Source of the DNA: a virus
Strand: one strand, 5' to 3'
Virus record (IMG/VR): IMGVR_UViG_3300030060_003471
Coordinates: 1 to 36,131 of that record
DNA length: 36,131 nucleotides
The position numbers and the translations under genes are program-made. Each line of letters starts with the position of its first letter. Positions within the stretch are counted from its first letter, which is position 1. Below, in pieces: positions 14,637 to 24,819 of this stretch. The notes under the pieces are model-generated. The model worked only from the letters and a program-made list of their open reading frames with translations. It searched no databases and had not been told where the DNA came from.

Positions 14637-16059
14637 CTTCAAACCTCAGTTCGTCAAAGTTTTTCTTAGAAGTGCGAAACTTTTCATCAAAGTTTTCGCC
14701 GTTAAAACCTACACCAGCAGTATCAACTAGATCACCGCTATCTTGATTTGATCCGATCAGTGTCACATCATTATTAGCGACATCGTACAAACGCATCTTT
14801 CCTCTATTTATCCCAACCACAAACTTACGATTGGTAGCCACATCGTTGTAACGATTCTTCAACTGCTTGACCATAATCGTGCTTTGTTCGTCTAGTTCCT
14901 CAGTCGCAATAAGACCAAACATCAGGTCAGCAGTCGCTGGCAATCCAAATGACTCGGAGGTATCCTCCAACCCAAAGTCACTAGATGCAAATCCAGTACG
15001 ATTGGTCTGTGTTGCAGTGAAAATCGGCACATCCCACTCCACCGCAAGACCACGAAGTTCCTCAGCGATAGACTTGATGTAAATGTAAGAGTTCACATTA
15101 CCACCCTGCTTGAATCTAGACGAGGAGCAGATATTCAAATAATCGATAAAGATCACATCAGGTTTGAAGTTTTTCTTTAACTTCAATTCCTCAAGCAAGT
15201 GCCTGAAGTGATTCGAGTTGGCTGTTGCTGTTGGATATTCTTTAATAATTAGTTTGCTCTTGATATTCGCAGTTGCTTTTTGCAACTTCTTATCATACCC
15301 AACCTTTGGTAGGTGACGAAGTTCATCCATTGTCACATCCATTAGATTTGCATCAATCCGCTCTGCGATTCTTTGCTCTGCCATCTCACAAGTAATATAC
15401 AAAACATTTAGGTTTGCAGAATAACAGTTTGCAGCGTGGTGACACATAAACAATGACTTGCCAACACCAGTGCCAGCGAGGATTACGTTCAGCGTTTTGT
15501 TTGGAACACCGCCGTTTGTAATCTTGTTGAACATATCAAGATCGAACGGAATCTTATGCTCTACCTTATGATAGAAGTCAAACCGTTCATCTGCGTCAAC
15601 AAAATAATCGTGTCCGATCTGCTGATCAAAGGACACAGAGAGTGCGTCAGATAGAATGTTAGGGATTGCGTTCTTGGTCTCATGTTGTGACTTCCCGTCG
15701 ATGATTTCAATTGAGCGAATGATTGCATTGTAGACAGCCTTGTCCTTGCAAAACTTTTCTGTCTCATCTAATAGCCAGTCGATGTCATCATCAGACCTAC
15801 CGTCCGTGATACTTTCAGAGACCGTTTTACAATCCTTGTACGCCTGCTCTGATAGACCACCCCTATTGTCTAGGGCAATACCAATAGCATCTTTATTGGG
15901 AGCCTTGTTGTACTTGTGGATGTGGTCTCTAACCACACCGAAGACAACACGCTCGCTTCTGTCCTTGAAATAATCTTCGTCTACGAAGGGCAAAGCCCTG
16001 CGAATGTATTCATCATTGTGAATCAGGTTGCGAAGAATTATCGTCTCGATTGTCTCCAT
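14629..16059 (-). CDS. 41: Replicative DNA helicase, T4 gp41-like (DnaB family)
   Basis: The 476-aa protein matches T4 gp41 (475 aa), a hexameric RecA-fold helicase that unwinds the fork 5' to 3'. An N-terminal helical domain precedes the motor domain. Walker A is GTGVGKS (196-202), Walker B is DVIFIDYLNI near residue 290, and TATQTNRTGF supplies the sensor region, followed by KNRYND with a likely arginine finger. The ATG at 16059 is chosen; the frame reaches an upstream TTG two codons earlier. The start overlaps the preceding 102-aa gene by 47 bases. A sigma70-like promoter pair lies about 75-100 bases upstream, inside that gene. Confidence 0.93.
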   Translation of the reverse strand: METIETIILRNLIHNDEYIRRALPFVDEDYFKDRSERVVFGVVRDHIHKYNKAPNKDAIGIALDNRGGLSEQAYKDCKTVSESITDGRSDDDIDWLLDETEKFCKDKAVYNAIIRSIEIIDGKSQHETKNAIPNILSDALSVSFDQQIGHDYFVDADERFDFYHKVEHKIPFDLDMFNKITNGGVPNKTLNVILAGTGVGKSLFMCHHAANCYSANLNVLYITCEMAEQRIAERIDANLMDVTMDELRHLPKVGYDKKLQKATANIKSKLIIKEYPTATANSNHFRHLLEELKLKKNFKPDVIFIDYLNICSSSRFKQGGNVNSYIYIKSIAEELRGLAVEWDVPIFTATQTNRTGFASSDFGLEDTSESFGLPATADLMFGLIATEELDEQSTIMVKQLKNRYNDVATNRKFVVGINRGKMRLYDVANNDVTLIGSNQDSGDLVDTAGVGFNGENFDEKFRTSKKNFDELRFEDV

Positions 16060-16321
16060 AGTCAACTACCTCTGCGTGGTTTTCAAGAACATCCACAAGG
16101 ATGTCACCAATGACTTCCTTGAACTCGTCATTATCTTCTACCTTGTCCTCGTTGTCAAGAACAAAGTAGTCGAAGTACAAACGGCAATCGTTGGTTCTTT
16201 CGTCAATCCCAACTTTGCCAAAAGTAAAAACAACTTCGTTGTACTTACCCTCGTCGATTTGAAGAGCGGTTTCATCGCTTTTTTCGCCGACTACAAATTT
16301 ATACTTAACTGGCATTGGCAC
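16013..16321 (-). CDS. Small acidic protein between uvsX and 41, 102 aa
   Basis: A GTG start at 16321 is favoured because GAGG lies 7 bases before it. An in-frame ATG at 16315 has a poorer spacing of 13. The N-terminal half looks like a small beta-rich domain (VKYKFVVGEKS, YNEVVFTFGKV, CRLYFDYFVL). The C-terminal half is extremely acidic, ending in a low-complexity Asp/Asn/Ser tail. It sits where T4 carries gene 40, a head-assembly factor, but I see no sequence basis for that identity. An acidic protein between the recombinase and helicase genes could also be a DNA mimic or loader; this is unproven. Confidence 0.7.
   Translation of the reverse strand: MPMPVKYKFVVGEKSDETALQIDEGKYNEVVFTFGKVGIDERTNDCRLYFDYFVLDNEDKVEDNDEFKEVIGDILVDVLENHAEVVDYGDNRDDNSSQPDSQ
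16130..16158 (-). promoter_or_regulatory. Candidate sigma70 promoter upstream of gene 41
   Basis: On the minus strand TTGACA (16153-16158) and GATAAT (16130-16135) are separated by 17 bases, close to the bacterial vegetative consensus. It lies within the 102-aa gene, about 70 bases before the helicase start, and could give extra helicase and primase transcripts. It may be chance, since both halves encode ordinary acidic residues. Confidence 0.35.
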
Positions 16322-16330
16322 GATTAAACC

Positions 16331-17377
16331 TCAATCTTCAACTGGGATTGTTTCTTCTGTGTCCCCAACAGAGGAGCCATACTTAAATTCTTTACCCACA
16401 GCAATCTCAAGTTGTTCCATTACAGAATCAGTGAAATACTTTTCAGGACTTTCGTTGATCTGCTTTTCATAAACTTTCTTGCCATCGGGAAGTTCAATCC
16501 GAGTAGAGACCTTATTGAACACACCGTACTTCACTGCGATGTCCGTTAGACCATAGTAAGGTGAAAGCCCTGACTCGTAGTTCAGCAGAGTTTCTGCTAT
16601 AGAGTTTTCTTTGGTAACCCGTGACTTGTGCAGTCGGCACTTGATGATGTTGCCGACCACATCAGTGCCGTCCTTGACTTTCTTCTTGGACAAGAACACG
16701 ATTGTGCCTGCGTTGTATTTCAGACCAGAGCCACCAGACATTTCTTTCATCGGGACATAAGACCCAACGACATCATAGGTGTGGTTTGTAATCAGCAGCG
16801 GAATACCAGCAGACCCACACTTGACGGTGAGCGTTCGGAAAGTTGCCTTCAACGCTTGGGCTTTGGTCATGTCCCGCACGTTCTTGCCGCTTGCAGTGTC
16901 TTCCATTTCTTTCAGCGTAGACAAGTTGCCAAGTGAATCAAGAACCACAAGAATAGGCTTCTTTTCTCTATCAGCCCTATACTTGTCTGCCACCTGAATC
17001 ATCTGATGTCGGAACTCTTCGATGGTCGAGACGGGGAACACTGCAACGCGGGCGGAGTCAATACCACGCTCCTCGAACATCTGTGAGGTGATCGCTTGCT
17101 CTGAATCGAAGTAAAGAACGACACCTTCGGGGTTGTCATCAAGAAAAGTTTTCAAGATGTTGAAACAAAAGAAAGTCTTTCCGGTTGCCTGTTCGCCAGC
17201 CAGAGCCGTGATCTTGTTGTTTGGAATACCACCGTAAAGAGATCCCGATAGGAGGGCGTTTAGGGTGTACGAACCCGTGCTAATGAATCCCTTGATATCG
17301 GAGACAAGTCCTTTATCAACGGATGTTGCGTTTTCGTTACCTGATACCTCAACGAGGTCACTTAGAAAATTAGACAT
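16331..17377 (-). CDS. uvsX: UvsX recombinase (RecA-like)
   Basis: The 348-aa protein is a RecA-family strand-exchange protein like T4 UvsX (391 aa). It drives recombination-dependent replication and repair. It shows TGSYTLNALLSG (the segment before the core), Walker A GEQATGKT (61-68), Walker B ILVVLDSLGNL near 141-151, and a DNA-binding loop region around MSGGSGLKYNA. The C-terminus is acidic (VGDTEETIPVED), as in RecA proteins where it modulates activity. It follows a 60-aa ORF with an 8-aa-scale overlap removed by choosing the ATG at 17552. It lies in the replication unit between polymerase and helicase. Confidence 0.93.
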   Translation of the reverse strand: MSNFLSDLVEVSGNENATSVDKGLVSDIKGFISTGSYTLNALLSGSLYGGIPNNKITALAGEQATGKTFFCFNILKTFLDDNPEGVVLYFDSEQAITSQMFEERGIDSARVAVFPVSTIEEFRHQMIQVADKYRADREKKPILVVLDSLGNLSTLKEMEDTASGKNVRDMTKAQALKATFRTLTVKCGSAGIPLLITNHTYDVVGSYVPMKEMSGGSGLKYNAGTIVFLSKKKVKDGTDVVGNIIKCRLHKSRVTKENSIAETLLNYESGLSPYYGLTDIAVKYGVFNKVSTRIELPDGKKVYEKQINESPEKYFTDSVMEQLEIAVGKEFKYGSSVGDTEETIPVED

Positions 17378-17552
17378 GATTACTCCATTTCTTTATTAAT
17401 ACATCAATGTGACGTAACTTTTCAATTACTTGTTCATGGTCTTCTGTGCTAGAGGATTTTGCCTTTAACACCAACCGTTCGACTCGTTCTGTATCATACC
17501 GAAGACACTTTAGTGCCTCAAGTAAAATATCAGATTCTTTTTGCTCATCCAT
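17370..17552 (-). CDS. Small helical protein between 43 and uvsX, 60 aa
   Basis: The ATG at 17552 has AAAGGAG 5 bases upstream and is preferred over an upstream TTG. The product (MDEQKESDILLEALKCLRYD...) is almost entirely charged helix, with heptad-like leucines and isoleucines that suggest a coiled coil. Its 3' end overlaps the uvsX start by 8 bases. No family is recognised. Its place in the replication operon suggests a helper of polymerase or recombinase. Confidence 0.65.
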   Translation of the reverse strand: MDEQKESDILLEALKCLRYDTERVERLVLKAKSSSTEDHEQVIEKLRHIDVLIKKWSNHV

Positions 17553-17563
17553 TGCTTCTCCTT

Positions 17564-20062
17564 TCAAAACAATGTTGCCTTTTGCTCATAGTCCCACCCA
17601 ACCTTTTCTAGAATATTCTTCAGTGGCTCAAGGAATGAGACTGAAAACTGTTTATCATAATCAGCATACGTTTCTAGTTCAAACTCTTTGGGTGATGATC
17701 CGGGGAAAGATATCACCGTGTCTCGATACGGATTGGGGGCTTGAAGGTAAAGAAACTTAACTTTATCACCTTCGTTGATCTTGTAGTATTTGTTGTCTAG
17801 TTGCCTCTTCTTTAAGAAGTGGTTGTAAATCAACGCACCCTTTACGGCAATCGGAGTGGATTTACGATATATCAGTGCCTCATCGACGTATGTGTTAATA
17901 TTGTTACAACCACGAGGGAAGGCAATCTCATCTGGACCGTAACCACGGAACTCCTCCTTGAAGTTAGCCACAAAGTCGATAATTTGATCTTCAGTTCCGG
18001 TCAACACCAACTTGATCGCGTCCTTCAACTTCTGACGCACAACCATCGGAGTTGAAGAGCGTGTGGTTTCAATGCCCATGATCTTCATCTTGGGTTCATC
18101 GTATTGTACGCCCTCCGAGTTATGCACGTTGAGCATATATCGCTTCTTGGCTGTCCAGACTCCAACATCGGCAATGACTTCTCGCTCCATCACCATCTTG
18201 TTGGAGTACGCATTCATCTTTTGTGCAAGTTCGTCGTAACACTTATTGATGAATGGTTCAATGACCTCCCGGCAAGATTTATCAAGAAAGGATACGATCT
18301 CCGCCTTTGTCTTTCCCCGAGCCGCAGCCCGAACCAAGTTCCCAAGCCGAAGGTAAACGGAATCAGTATCAGAAGCCACCACATAATCATAATCTCCTGT
18401 GTTCAAAGTCTTGTTCAGAAATTTGTTCAACTCATCGGCGATGTATTGAATCGACAACTGACCCGAGGTCGTAATCGCCTCTGCAATGTCAGTGTTGAAG
18501 TAACGAAAATACTGGTTACCCATCGCACCATATGCTGAGTTTAGTTGAATCTTTCGCACCAGTTGGAAGTTATGATACTTGGCGATCTCAAAGTCCAAAC
18601 TCTCATCGTCTGGATTCTGTTGCTTTTTCTTCTGGGCTTCGATCATCAACTTCTTGTAGTGCTTGCGTTCTGCATAAAACTTTTCCATGAGTTCCGGCAT
18701 GAAGCCAAGTCGATCTTTGCGGAAACAGACACCATTGGATGCGACCGAAAAGTTTTTCTTTGCCAAAGCATTCAAATGCTCAGAACACATTTCTGACTTT
18801 TCAAGAATACCGTTTGGTGTGATGCACGGATCTTTGGGAAACCCTCCCGGCATTACCTTAGTATCGGGAGAAATGTTATATTGCATGATGAGGTGTGGAT
18901 ACAGACTGTTGAGGTCAAAGGACACAACCCAGTCGTGCCGACCAGTGATCGGCTCCTTGACATATGCACCGATAATCTGTCCGTCTTTCTTGCCACCATT
19001 CTTCTTGCGTGGAATCACTATGTTTTTGGCACGAAGATGATGATAGATGATCTGATCCCACGTTCTGACCTGTGAAAACACATCGCCAAGATTCACCTTT
19101 GCCGTATACGCAAGTGCGAGGGCGAGTTCCATGAGTCCAAGTTTCTTCTCCAACTTCTGCACCAACTTAACATCTTGGTGATTATATTCAACAAACAGTT
19201 GAAAGTCATTTGTATAGAAATCTTTGAAGTGGTCATACTCATACTCGACTTTCTTTTCGCCGAGTTCGACCGATGTGATGTGATCCAACTTGTATGACTC
19301 TTGGTTCACATAGGTGAACTTTTGATACAGGTCATAGTAGTCGAGGATTGTCACGCCCATAAACTCAAAGGCGATTCTATCTCCACTTTGTGTTTGGATA
19401 TTCCTCTGCTTTACAATGCCCCACGGAGAAAGTCGTTTTGCCTGCTTTTCAATCACACGCTCCATGCGTGCATAAAGATAAGGCATATCGAAAAACTTGA
19501 CATTCCAACCAGTTACGATGTCAGGGTCTTCTTCTTCCCAGACGCTCACGAATTTCATGAGCAGATCTTTCTCATTCGTGAACGTAAACAGATTGATATG
19601 TTCTGGTAAGGAACAGTCGCCTAGTGCAAACACATATTCTCGCTCGTCAATTATGAGAGTGATAACATTGACTCTCTCAACTGGATTGAGAACTTGTGGG
19701 AAACCGTTCTCGGAAGTAGTTTCAATGTCAAGGTATGCCACCTTGATTTGATTCTTATCATATGGAACATCATCGGGAAACTTGTCACCGATGAACTGAT
19801 AGATGTAATCAGTGTTTCCGTGAATCTCAAACCCCGTCACACTTTCGTGGCGGAGAATAAAGTCCCTACAATCAGACATGGATCCGGGTTGAAATGTTTC
19901 AACACTTCGACCATCCATTGTGTGGTACTTCGAAGCCTTGTCCGTGGAGACAAAGAGAGTGGGGCGATAGTCGATCCTACCCTCGACTCTCTTTCCGTTC
20001 TCATAACCTCTGTAGAGAACGTTGTCTCCACGGACACTGACACTTGTGTAGAATCGACTCAT
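17564..20062 (-). CDS. 43: DNA polymerase, family B, T4 gp43-like
   Basis: The 832-aa protein is a complete replicative polymerase with proofreading. Exonuclease motifs are LDIETT (D112, E114), NVKFFD (to D192) and YNHQDV (D297). Polymerase motif A is SFDLNSLYPHLIMQYNISP (D383), motif B is KIQLNSAYGAMGN, and motif C is ASDTDSVYL. The C-terminal end QKATLF resembles the short clamp-binding tail of T4 gp43. It is slightly shorter than T4 gp43 (898 aa). A strong sigma70-like promoter lies immediately upstream, with its -10 box only 6 bases from the ATG. In T4 this gene directly follows regA; here about 7.6 kb of glycan and fibre genes separate them. Confidence 0.95.
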   Translation of the reverse strand: MSRFYTSVSVRGDNVLYRGYENGKRVEGRIDYRPTLFVSTDKASKYHTMDGRSVETFQPGSMSDCRDFILRHESVTGFEIHGNTDYIYQFIGDKFPDDVPYDKNQIKVAYLDIETTSENGFPQVLNPVERVNVITLIIDEREYVFALGDCSLPEHINLFTFTNEKDLLMKFVSVWEEEDPDIVTGWNVKFFDMPYLYARMERVIEKQAKRLSPWGIVKQRNIQTQSGDRIAFEFMGVTILDYYDLYQKFTYVNQESYKLDHITSVELGEKKVEYEYDHFKDFYTNDFQLFVEYNHQDVKLVQKLEKKLGLMELALALAYTAKVNLGDVFSQVRTWDQIIYHHLRAKNIVIPRKKNGGKKDGQIIGAYVKEPITGRHDWVVSFDLNSLYPHLIMQYNISPDTKVMPGGFPKDPCITPNGILEKSEMCSEHLNALAKKNFSVASNGVCFRKDRLGFMPELMEKFYAERKHYKKLMIEAQKKKQQNPDDESLDFEIAKYHNFQLVRKIQLNSAYGAMGNQYFRYFNTDIAEAITTSGQLSIQYIADELNKFLNKTLNTGDYDYVVASDTDSVYLRLGNLVRAAARGKTKAEIVSFLDKSCREVIEPFINKCYDELAQKMNAYSNKMVMEREVIADVGVWTAKKRYMLNVHNSEGVQYDEPKMKIMGIETTRSSTPMVVRQKLKDAIKLVLTGTEDQIIDFVANFKEEFRGYGPDEIAFPRGCNNINTYVDEALIYRKSTPIAVKGALIYNHFLKKRQLDNKYYKINEGDKVKFLYLQAPNPYRDTVISFPGSSPKEFELETYADYDKQFSVSFLEPLKNILEKVGWDYEQKATLF

Positions 20063-20068
20063 TAGAGT

Positions 20069-20096
20069 ATTCTATCTCCAATCCGAACGATGTCAA
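20069..20096 (-). promoter_or_regulatory. Sigma70-like promoter for gene 43
   Basis: On the minus strand, consensus -35 TTGACA (20091-20096) and -10 TAGAAT (20069-20074) are separated by 16 bases. The -10 box ends 6 bases before the gp43 ATG, so transcription would begin at or near the start codon, giving a leaderless message. The TGA stop of the upstream gene lies inside the -35 box. Confidence 0.6.
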
Positions 20097-20413
20097 CTAG
20101 ATTCTCTATCACCAATATACGATGAAAGCAGAACCATATAGTTTATGATATCCACACAAGAGTCATGAAAAGATTCATTCTCAACGTGCATTGTTCCTGA
20201 TTCAATAAAAGAACTCATGCGAGAAAGTTTGTCAACGATCCGAACAAGGAATCCTTGCTCCGTGGTGCAAACACCCATCGCCTCGCAGCGAGTAAAGTTT
20301 GCGAAAGGCTCAGTTCCTCCGTTGCCTGCGTAATCTTTATTTTTCACTTCCATCAACTTACGGGCTTCCTCGCAAATTGATTCGTGGTTCTTCAACAGTT
20401 CATCTCTGGTCAT
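20093..20413 (-). CDS. DUF1599 / Nmad1-like protein
   Basis: The 106-aa protein shows KNKDYAGNGGTEPFANF, a run around GFLVRIVDKLSRMSSF, and SFHDSCVDIINYMVLLSSYI. This fits the DUF1599 family, also called nucleotide modification associated domain 1. It is an all-alpha family related in pattern to MazG/dUTPase-type nucleotide pyrophosphohydrolases, with acidic residues on two helices binding metal. The family occurs in phages near nucleotide genes, and here it follows dUTPase. A nucleotide-binding or hydrolysing role is likely; the substrate cannot be read from the sequence. GGAG lies 8 bases before the ATG. Confidence 0.7.
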   Translation of the reverse strand: MTRDELLKNHESICEEARKLMEVKNKDYAGNGGTEPFANFTRCEAMGVCTTEQGFLVRIVDKLSRMSSFIESGTMHVENESFHDSCVDIINYMVLLSSYIGDRESS

Positions 20414-20431
20414 AATATATTCTCCGTTGTT

Positions 20432-20884
20432 TTATCTAATACCTGTGCTACCAAAACCACCCTTGCGATCACCACGCGGTGAGGGCATTTCTTGGAGCCA
20501 CTTCATTCGAAGTGGTTCCACTCGTTTAATTTCAATCTGGGCGACACGATCCCCATCTCTGATGGTAAAGTTTTTTAAACCATGATTGATCATTGGTACA
20601 AAGACTTCATCTGTGTAGTCGTGATCAATCATTCCCTCTGTAACTACAAGAGTTACGCCGTGCTTCAAAGCCCATCCAGATCTACTATGGATCCGAACAG
20701 AAAACCCAACTGGAATATCAAAAATTAAACCAGTTGGAATCTTTCCAATTTCGCCCGGTGGGATAGTGATTGAATCATTGAGTTCTTCAAACGCCGCGTA
20801 AAGGTCGCAGCACGCAGCACCTACAGTTGCTGCACTTGGTCGTTTTGCGTTATGCCTAACTGGGAATAATCCGAGTTCTGTCAA
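20432..20884 (-). CDS. dut: dUTP pyrophosphatase
   Basis: The 150-aa protein has the five motifs of trimeric dUTPases: AACCDLYAA (23-31), HSRSGWALKHG (66-76), a TEGMIDHDYTDEV block (82-94), DGDRVAQIEI (110-119) and the C-terminal RGDRKGGFGSTG (137-148). It converts dUTP to dUMP, which feeds ThyX and keeps uracil out of DNA. In the third motif the usual Gly of YxGE is replaced by Asp (YTDE). The start is a TTG: AGGAG lies 6 bases upstream, an in-frame stop is close 5', and there is no nearby in-frame ATG. This is an unusual start that may limit expression. Confidence 0.93.
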   Translation of the reverse strand: MTELGLFPVRHNAKRPSAATVGAACCDLYAAFEELNDSITIPPGEIGKIPTGLIFDIPVGFSVRIHSRSGWALKHGVTLVVTEGMIDHDYTDEVFVPMINHGLKNFTIRDGDRVAQIEIKRVEPLRMKWLQEMPSPRGDRKGGFGSTGIR

Positions 20885-20903
20885 TCTAATCTCCTAGCCG
20901 CTA

Positions 20904-21176
20904 CTAAGTTACGATACCTCTCTCAGACAGTGAGAGAGTCTGTGTTGTATCGTCTCGTTGCTCTAGGATTATACTCTTTGGCTCGGTCATGTAAAGGGTA
21001 ATTGTGGTATCTTGTCTCTTTTGAACTGTGATGCTACCATCAAGAATCCTTGAGGGGTCTGTTAGTTCGTTGTTAGATACGGTTGGTGTCTGTGGTTTTT
21101 CAATCTCAAGAATATTACTTGAGTATGAAAATGTGAGAAGGGGATCTCTTTGTTTCTCAACGGCAAGTTTGTTCAT
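20904..21176 (-). CDS. Small unknown protein, probably virion-associated, 90 aa
   Basis: The ATG at 21176 overlaps the upstream stop (ATGA), coupling it to the 140-aa structural-type protein. The sequence is Thr/Ser-rich, with two internal repeats of the pattern VQKRQDTTITL and LEQRDDTTQTLSL, implying a short beta-repeat. There is no membrane segment or enzyme motif. No family is recognised. Context (beta-helix, collagen-like and structural neighbours) suggests a tail or decoration protein. Confidence 0.65.
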   Translation of the reverse strand: MNKLAVEKQRDPLLTFSYSSNILEIEKPQTPTVSNNELTDPSRILDGSITVQKRQDTTITLYMTEPKSIILEQRDDTTQTLSLSERGIVT

Positions 21177-21595
21177 CGTGTAATATTCGCTCTTGCTTCA
21201 AAGCGACCTTCGACAAGTCTAGTAATATCCTCGCCATTAACTAACTCAAGATCGTAGAACATTCTTCCAGTCGGTAGATTCGCAGAGGACACGGCGTTAA
21301 ATTCAATGTAAACCCCACCATTTGTTCCAGCAGCACCGCTAGAGGATGCGTTCAGGGTGATACCACCTGTGCCGCTGACTCCACCAGTCCCCGAAAACTC
21401 TCCAGTGGTCCCACCATTTGTCACACCAGAACCTGTGACGAACAAAGTCATTTTGGGATCATCTGGACTTCTTCTGATTTGCATTCTTGCACTATATCCC
21501 GAAAGGTTTACAGCACTACCCGCAGAGTCTTTATACAAAGCATAAAATTTAAAGGACGTACCTTTGTCGTGTGAGATGTTAAATTCGGCAGCCAT
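21173..21595 (-). CDS. Phage structural protein, baseplate/fibre type, 140 aa
   Basis: The protein starts MAAEFNISHDKGTSFKF, continues with LSGYSARMQIRRSP, and ends with MFYDLELVNGEDITRLVEGRF. This pattern (a 'no cost' interaction domain with YDLE...G...RL.EG) is one I recognise from virion structural proteins of marine T4-like phages. It also resembles N-terminal domains of baseplate upper proteins in other phages. The middle is Gly/Ser/Thr-rich and probably flexible. GGAG lies 6 bases before the start. It likely links fibre or adhesin proteins, such as its upstream beta-helix neighbour, to the virion. Confidence 0.65.
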   Translation of the reverse strand: MAAEFNISHDKGTSFKFYALYKDSAGSAVNLSGYSARMQIRRSPDDPKMTLFVTGSGVTNGGTTGEFSGTGGVSGTGGITLNASSSGAAGTNGGVYIEFNAVSSANLPTGRMFYDLELVNGEDITRLVEGRFEARANITR

Positions 21596-21613
21596 GAGAT
21601 TCTCCTATCCTAT

Positions 21614-22776
21614 CTAGGAAACTGAAATAAACTCAAAATCTTCATTTTGGATTGCACCGAGATTCAAGTTGCCTGCCTCGGTTTTCTTGTAAAGTGCAGA
21701 GTCCCTGCGAATGCGATAGTCTTGGTTTGCATAATCTACAAAATCTGTCGTTGCAACTGCGGTGACTGTGAAAAGATTTTCATATTCATCAAGATTACTA
21801 AAGTTCCCAGACGTTGCATCGCCAATCGCAATCTGTGAACCTAGAAGTCTATCGTCATCGTTTGCATTTGCAGTGACGGCAAAGCCACCTACATCGTAAA
21901 CGATGTTGTTCTCCACCAACACACCACCTTGAGATTGAGCAGCACCAGCAGAGTCAACACCATTCCCACCCATACGAGTGATTGTGTTAGCGAAGAATGT
22001 TCCGTTTCTACCCTCTGTTGTTGATTGGTCAGAAATACCATTTCCGTGTAGATTGTCAATCACGCAGTTTATAATGATTGGTGAAATGGTATCGCACTTG
22101 ACACCGTTTCCGTTTCCACTACCCGATGTTCCTGATCCGTAGAGTCGGCAGTTGATGAGCGTGCTGTAATGTGTTCCGGCATTGTTGACAATACAATCCA
22201 ACTTTGTTCCCAAATGAACAAACTCACACATCACACACTTTGCACCAAAGTTGGAGTGAACCCTTGAGTTGTTATTGCTCGCACTTGCGTTCGCAGGAGC
22301 ACGCATAAACAATCCGTGATGGAAGTTGCGAAGAGATTCAGAAAATGTAGAGTTGAGAACACCACCTTGATTATAACTTGTGCTTGTGTTTTCTAAATGC
22401 AAACATTTGTAAACCGTAGATGTTCCAGCACCATCAAAAATCGTGCCGTTGTTCGTTCGGATAATCTTTGGATAGTCGGTGGTGTCGAGATGTGCCTGTG
22501 AATCATCAGACCACTTTGGTTCAAGAAGATTACCGCTTGCATCTGCACCAACCCAGAAGTGTGGATTGTCTGCGTTTGGGTCGGTGGATGTTGGTTGTAA
22601 CTCTTCGGTGCAGGTATAAGTTCCGGCAAGAAAAACCCAACGAGTGTTTTGTCGTGTTTCTCCTTCGATGTCAGTTGTCCATGAAGTTCCCGTAAGTGCT
22701 GCCTTTGCGTTTGCAGCAGATGATCCGTCCTGTGAACCTGCTCCCGATGGTGAATAAAAAACATTAGTGAGTGCCA

Positions 22777-22777
<1 letters not shown>
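21614..22777 (-). CDS. Beta-helix virion protein (tail spike/adhesin candidate)
   Basis: The 387-aa protein has no signal peptide. It begins MALTNVFYSPSGAGSQDGSS, a start typical of pectate-lyase-like beta-helix proteins. It continues with repeated short strands and Asn/Gly turns (TLINCRLYGSG, IIINCVIDNLHGNGI, GTFFANTITRMGGNGV, GVLVENNIVYDVGGFAV), the rungs of a right-handed parallel beta-helix. Such proteins in phages bind or cleave surface polysaccharide. I cannot identify catalytic residues. The start overlaps the stop of the collagen-like fibre gene (TAATG), so fibre and spike are probably made together. Confidence 0.7.
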
Positions 22778-23522
<745 letters not shown>

Positions 23523-23526
<4 letters not shown>

Positions 23527-24800
23527 TTCTTACTCTTTGCTCTTTTCCTTCTAGATTCTGGCTTCCTAGTTTTAAAGGTTTTATTCTTCTTTGCAACATC
23601 TTGTTTCATCTGTTCCTGTTGCATGATTTTCATTGCCTCTTCTTGTTGGGATAGCCACTTGGCATACTGTTGGAAGTTCCCGACAATTCTCTCTTTGTGT
23701 TCTTCTGGGAATTTCTTTTGCTCTAGTAGTGTGTTTGATGCTTCGAGACCAGCCATCATATCGCCTGCGTAGAAAGCAGATGAAGCCAACTCATCAAGAC
23801 ACATCCAATCGTAAATCTCTTGTGTCAGGAACAGAATGTCTTGTGGTGGGAAGGGAATTGAAGCAGCAGTCTTTGCAAATAGGTAGCCAATTCTTGGGTT
23901 GTTATTTTGTCTGTGGATACGAGCCAGTTGATATAGTGGCTCCGCTCTATGTGGTCGAAGATTCCATGCCTGAAGGAAATTATCCTGTGCTTGCTCCCAC
24001 GGCTTGTTTAAAAGACATTTACAAATGCCGACTCTGTAGACAGAATACCAAACCTCTTCGTCCCAACCGCCCATCTTCGCACGCTTTTCATACCACTCTA
24101 ATGAATTTTCATAATCTGCTGCATCAAAATATGACTGTGCAACATAGAAGTGATAGCGGTGATTATCTGGCTCGTAGTTTGGATTGTCCTCGTTAGTAAG
24201 ACAATCAATTAGAGTGGCGGCATCTTTGAGATACTTAGCCGCTTGATCTTCACCAAACTCTTTAGTTCGGTTACCCATCGTTCTTGCTTCGATGTGGTAG
24301 TTACCTTCATGTCGAACTGTAACGGGCTGCTCACCCTTTTCTGCTTTGGTTCTACAGTTTGCGTATTCGTGAAGAACACCAACGTACTCCCAATCCATTT
24401 CAAGTCTAAAGATTTGGTTTCGCCACCAGTTGAATTCACCACGATGGATGTTCAGGGCATAACTATCTGCATCCATTTTTGCCGGGTACTTAAAGTCCCC
24501 TTCAACTTTATCATCTGCATCGATGACCCAAGCGTACTCTGCACCACCGGTCTTTGCGTTTTCTAGTGATACTGTTCGGCTCTTTCCGAAACCTTGCCAC
24601 TCGGTTTCATAAACTTCACCGGGAATGTTGTTTTCTTCGCCCCACTTGCGAATGACTTCGATTGTGTTATCACTAGATCCGGTATCTGTGATGTCGTATC
24701 TATCGACATACGGGACCATAGAATCGAGACACTCACGAATGATGTGTTCTTCGTCTTTGACGATCATACAAAGGGTAACGGTGGTTGGTCGCTTACTCAT
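23523..24800 (-). CDS. Glycosyltransferase family 2 with TPR-like C-terminal region
   Basis: The N-terminal domain is a GT-A fold family 2 glycosyltransferase: [32 protein letters not shown], and the metal-binding acidic motif in [10 protein letters not shown]. After about residue 200 come helical TPR-like repeats ([36 protein letters not shown]), then a very basic tail ([16 protein letters not shown]). The sugar donor and acceptor are not evident. An ATG at 24815 opens the frame, but the one at 24800 (MSKRPTT) has GGAG 9 bases upstream and fits better with a candidate late promoter at 24820, so it is preferred. It is last in a five-gene glycan cluster. Confidence 0.8.
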
Positions 24801-24819
24801 GTTATTGTTCTCCATGTTG

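Noticed and set aside
16013-16321. Identity of the 102-aa gene as T4 gene 40
   Set aside because: Only the position between uvsX and 41 fits; the beta-rich plus acidic-tail sequence gives no support.
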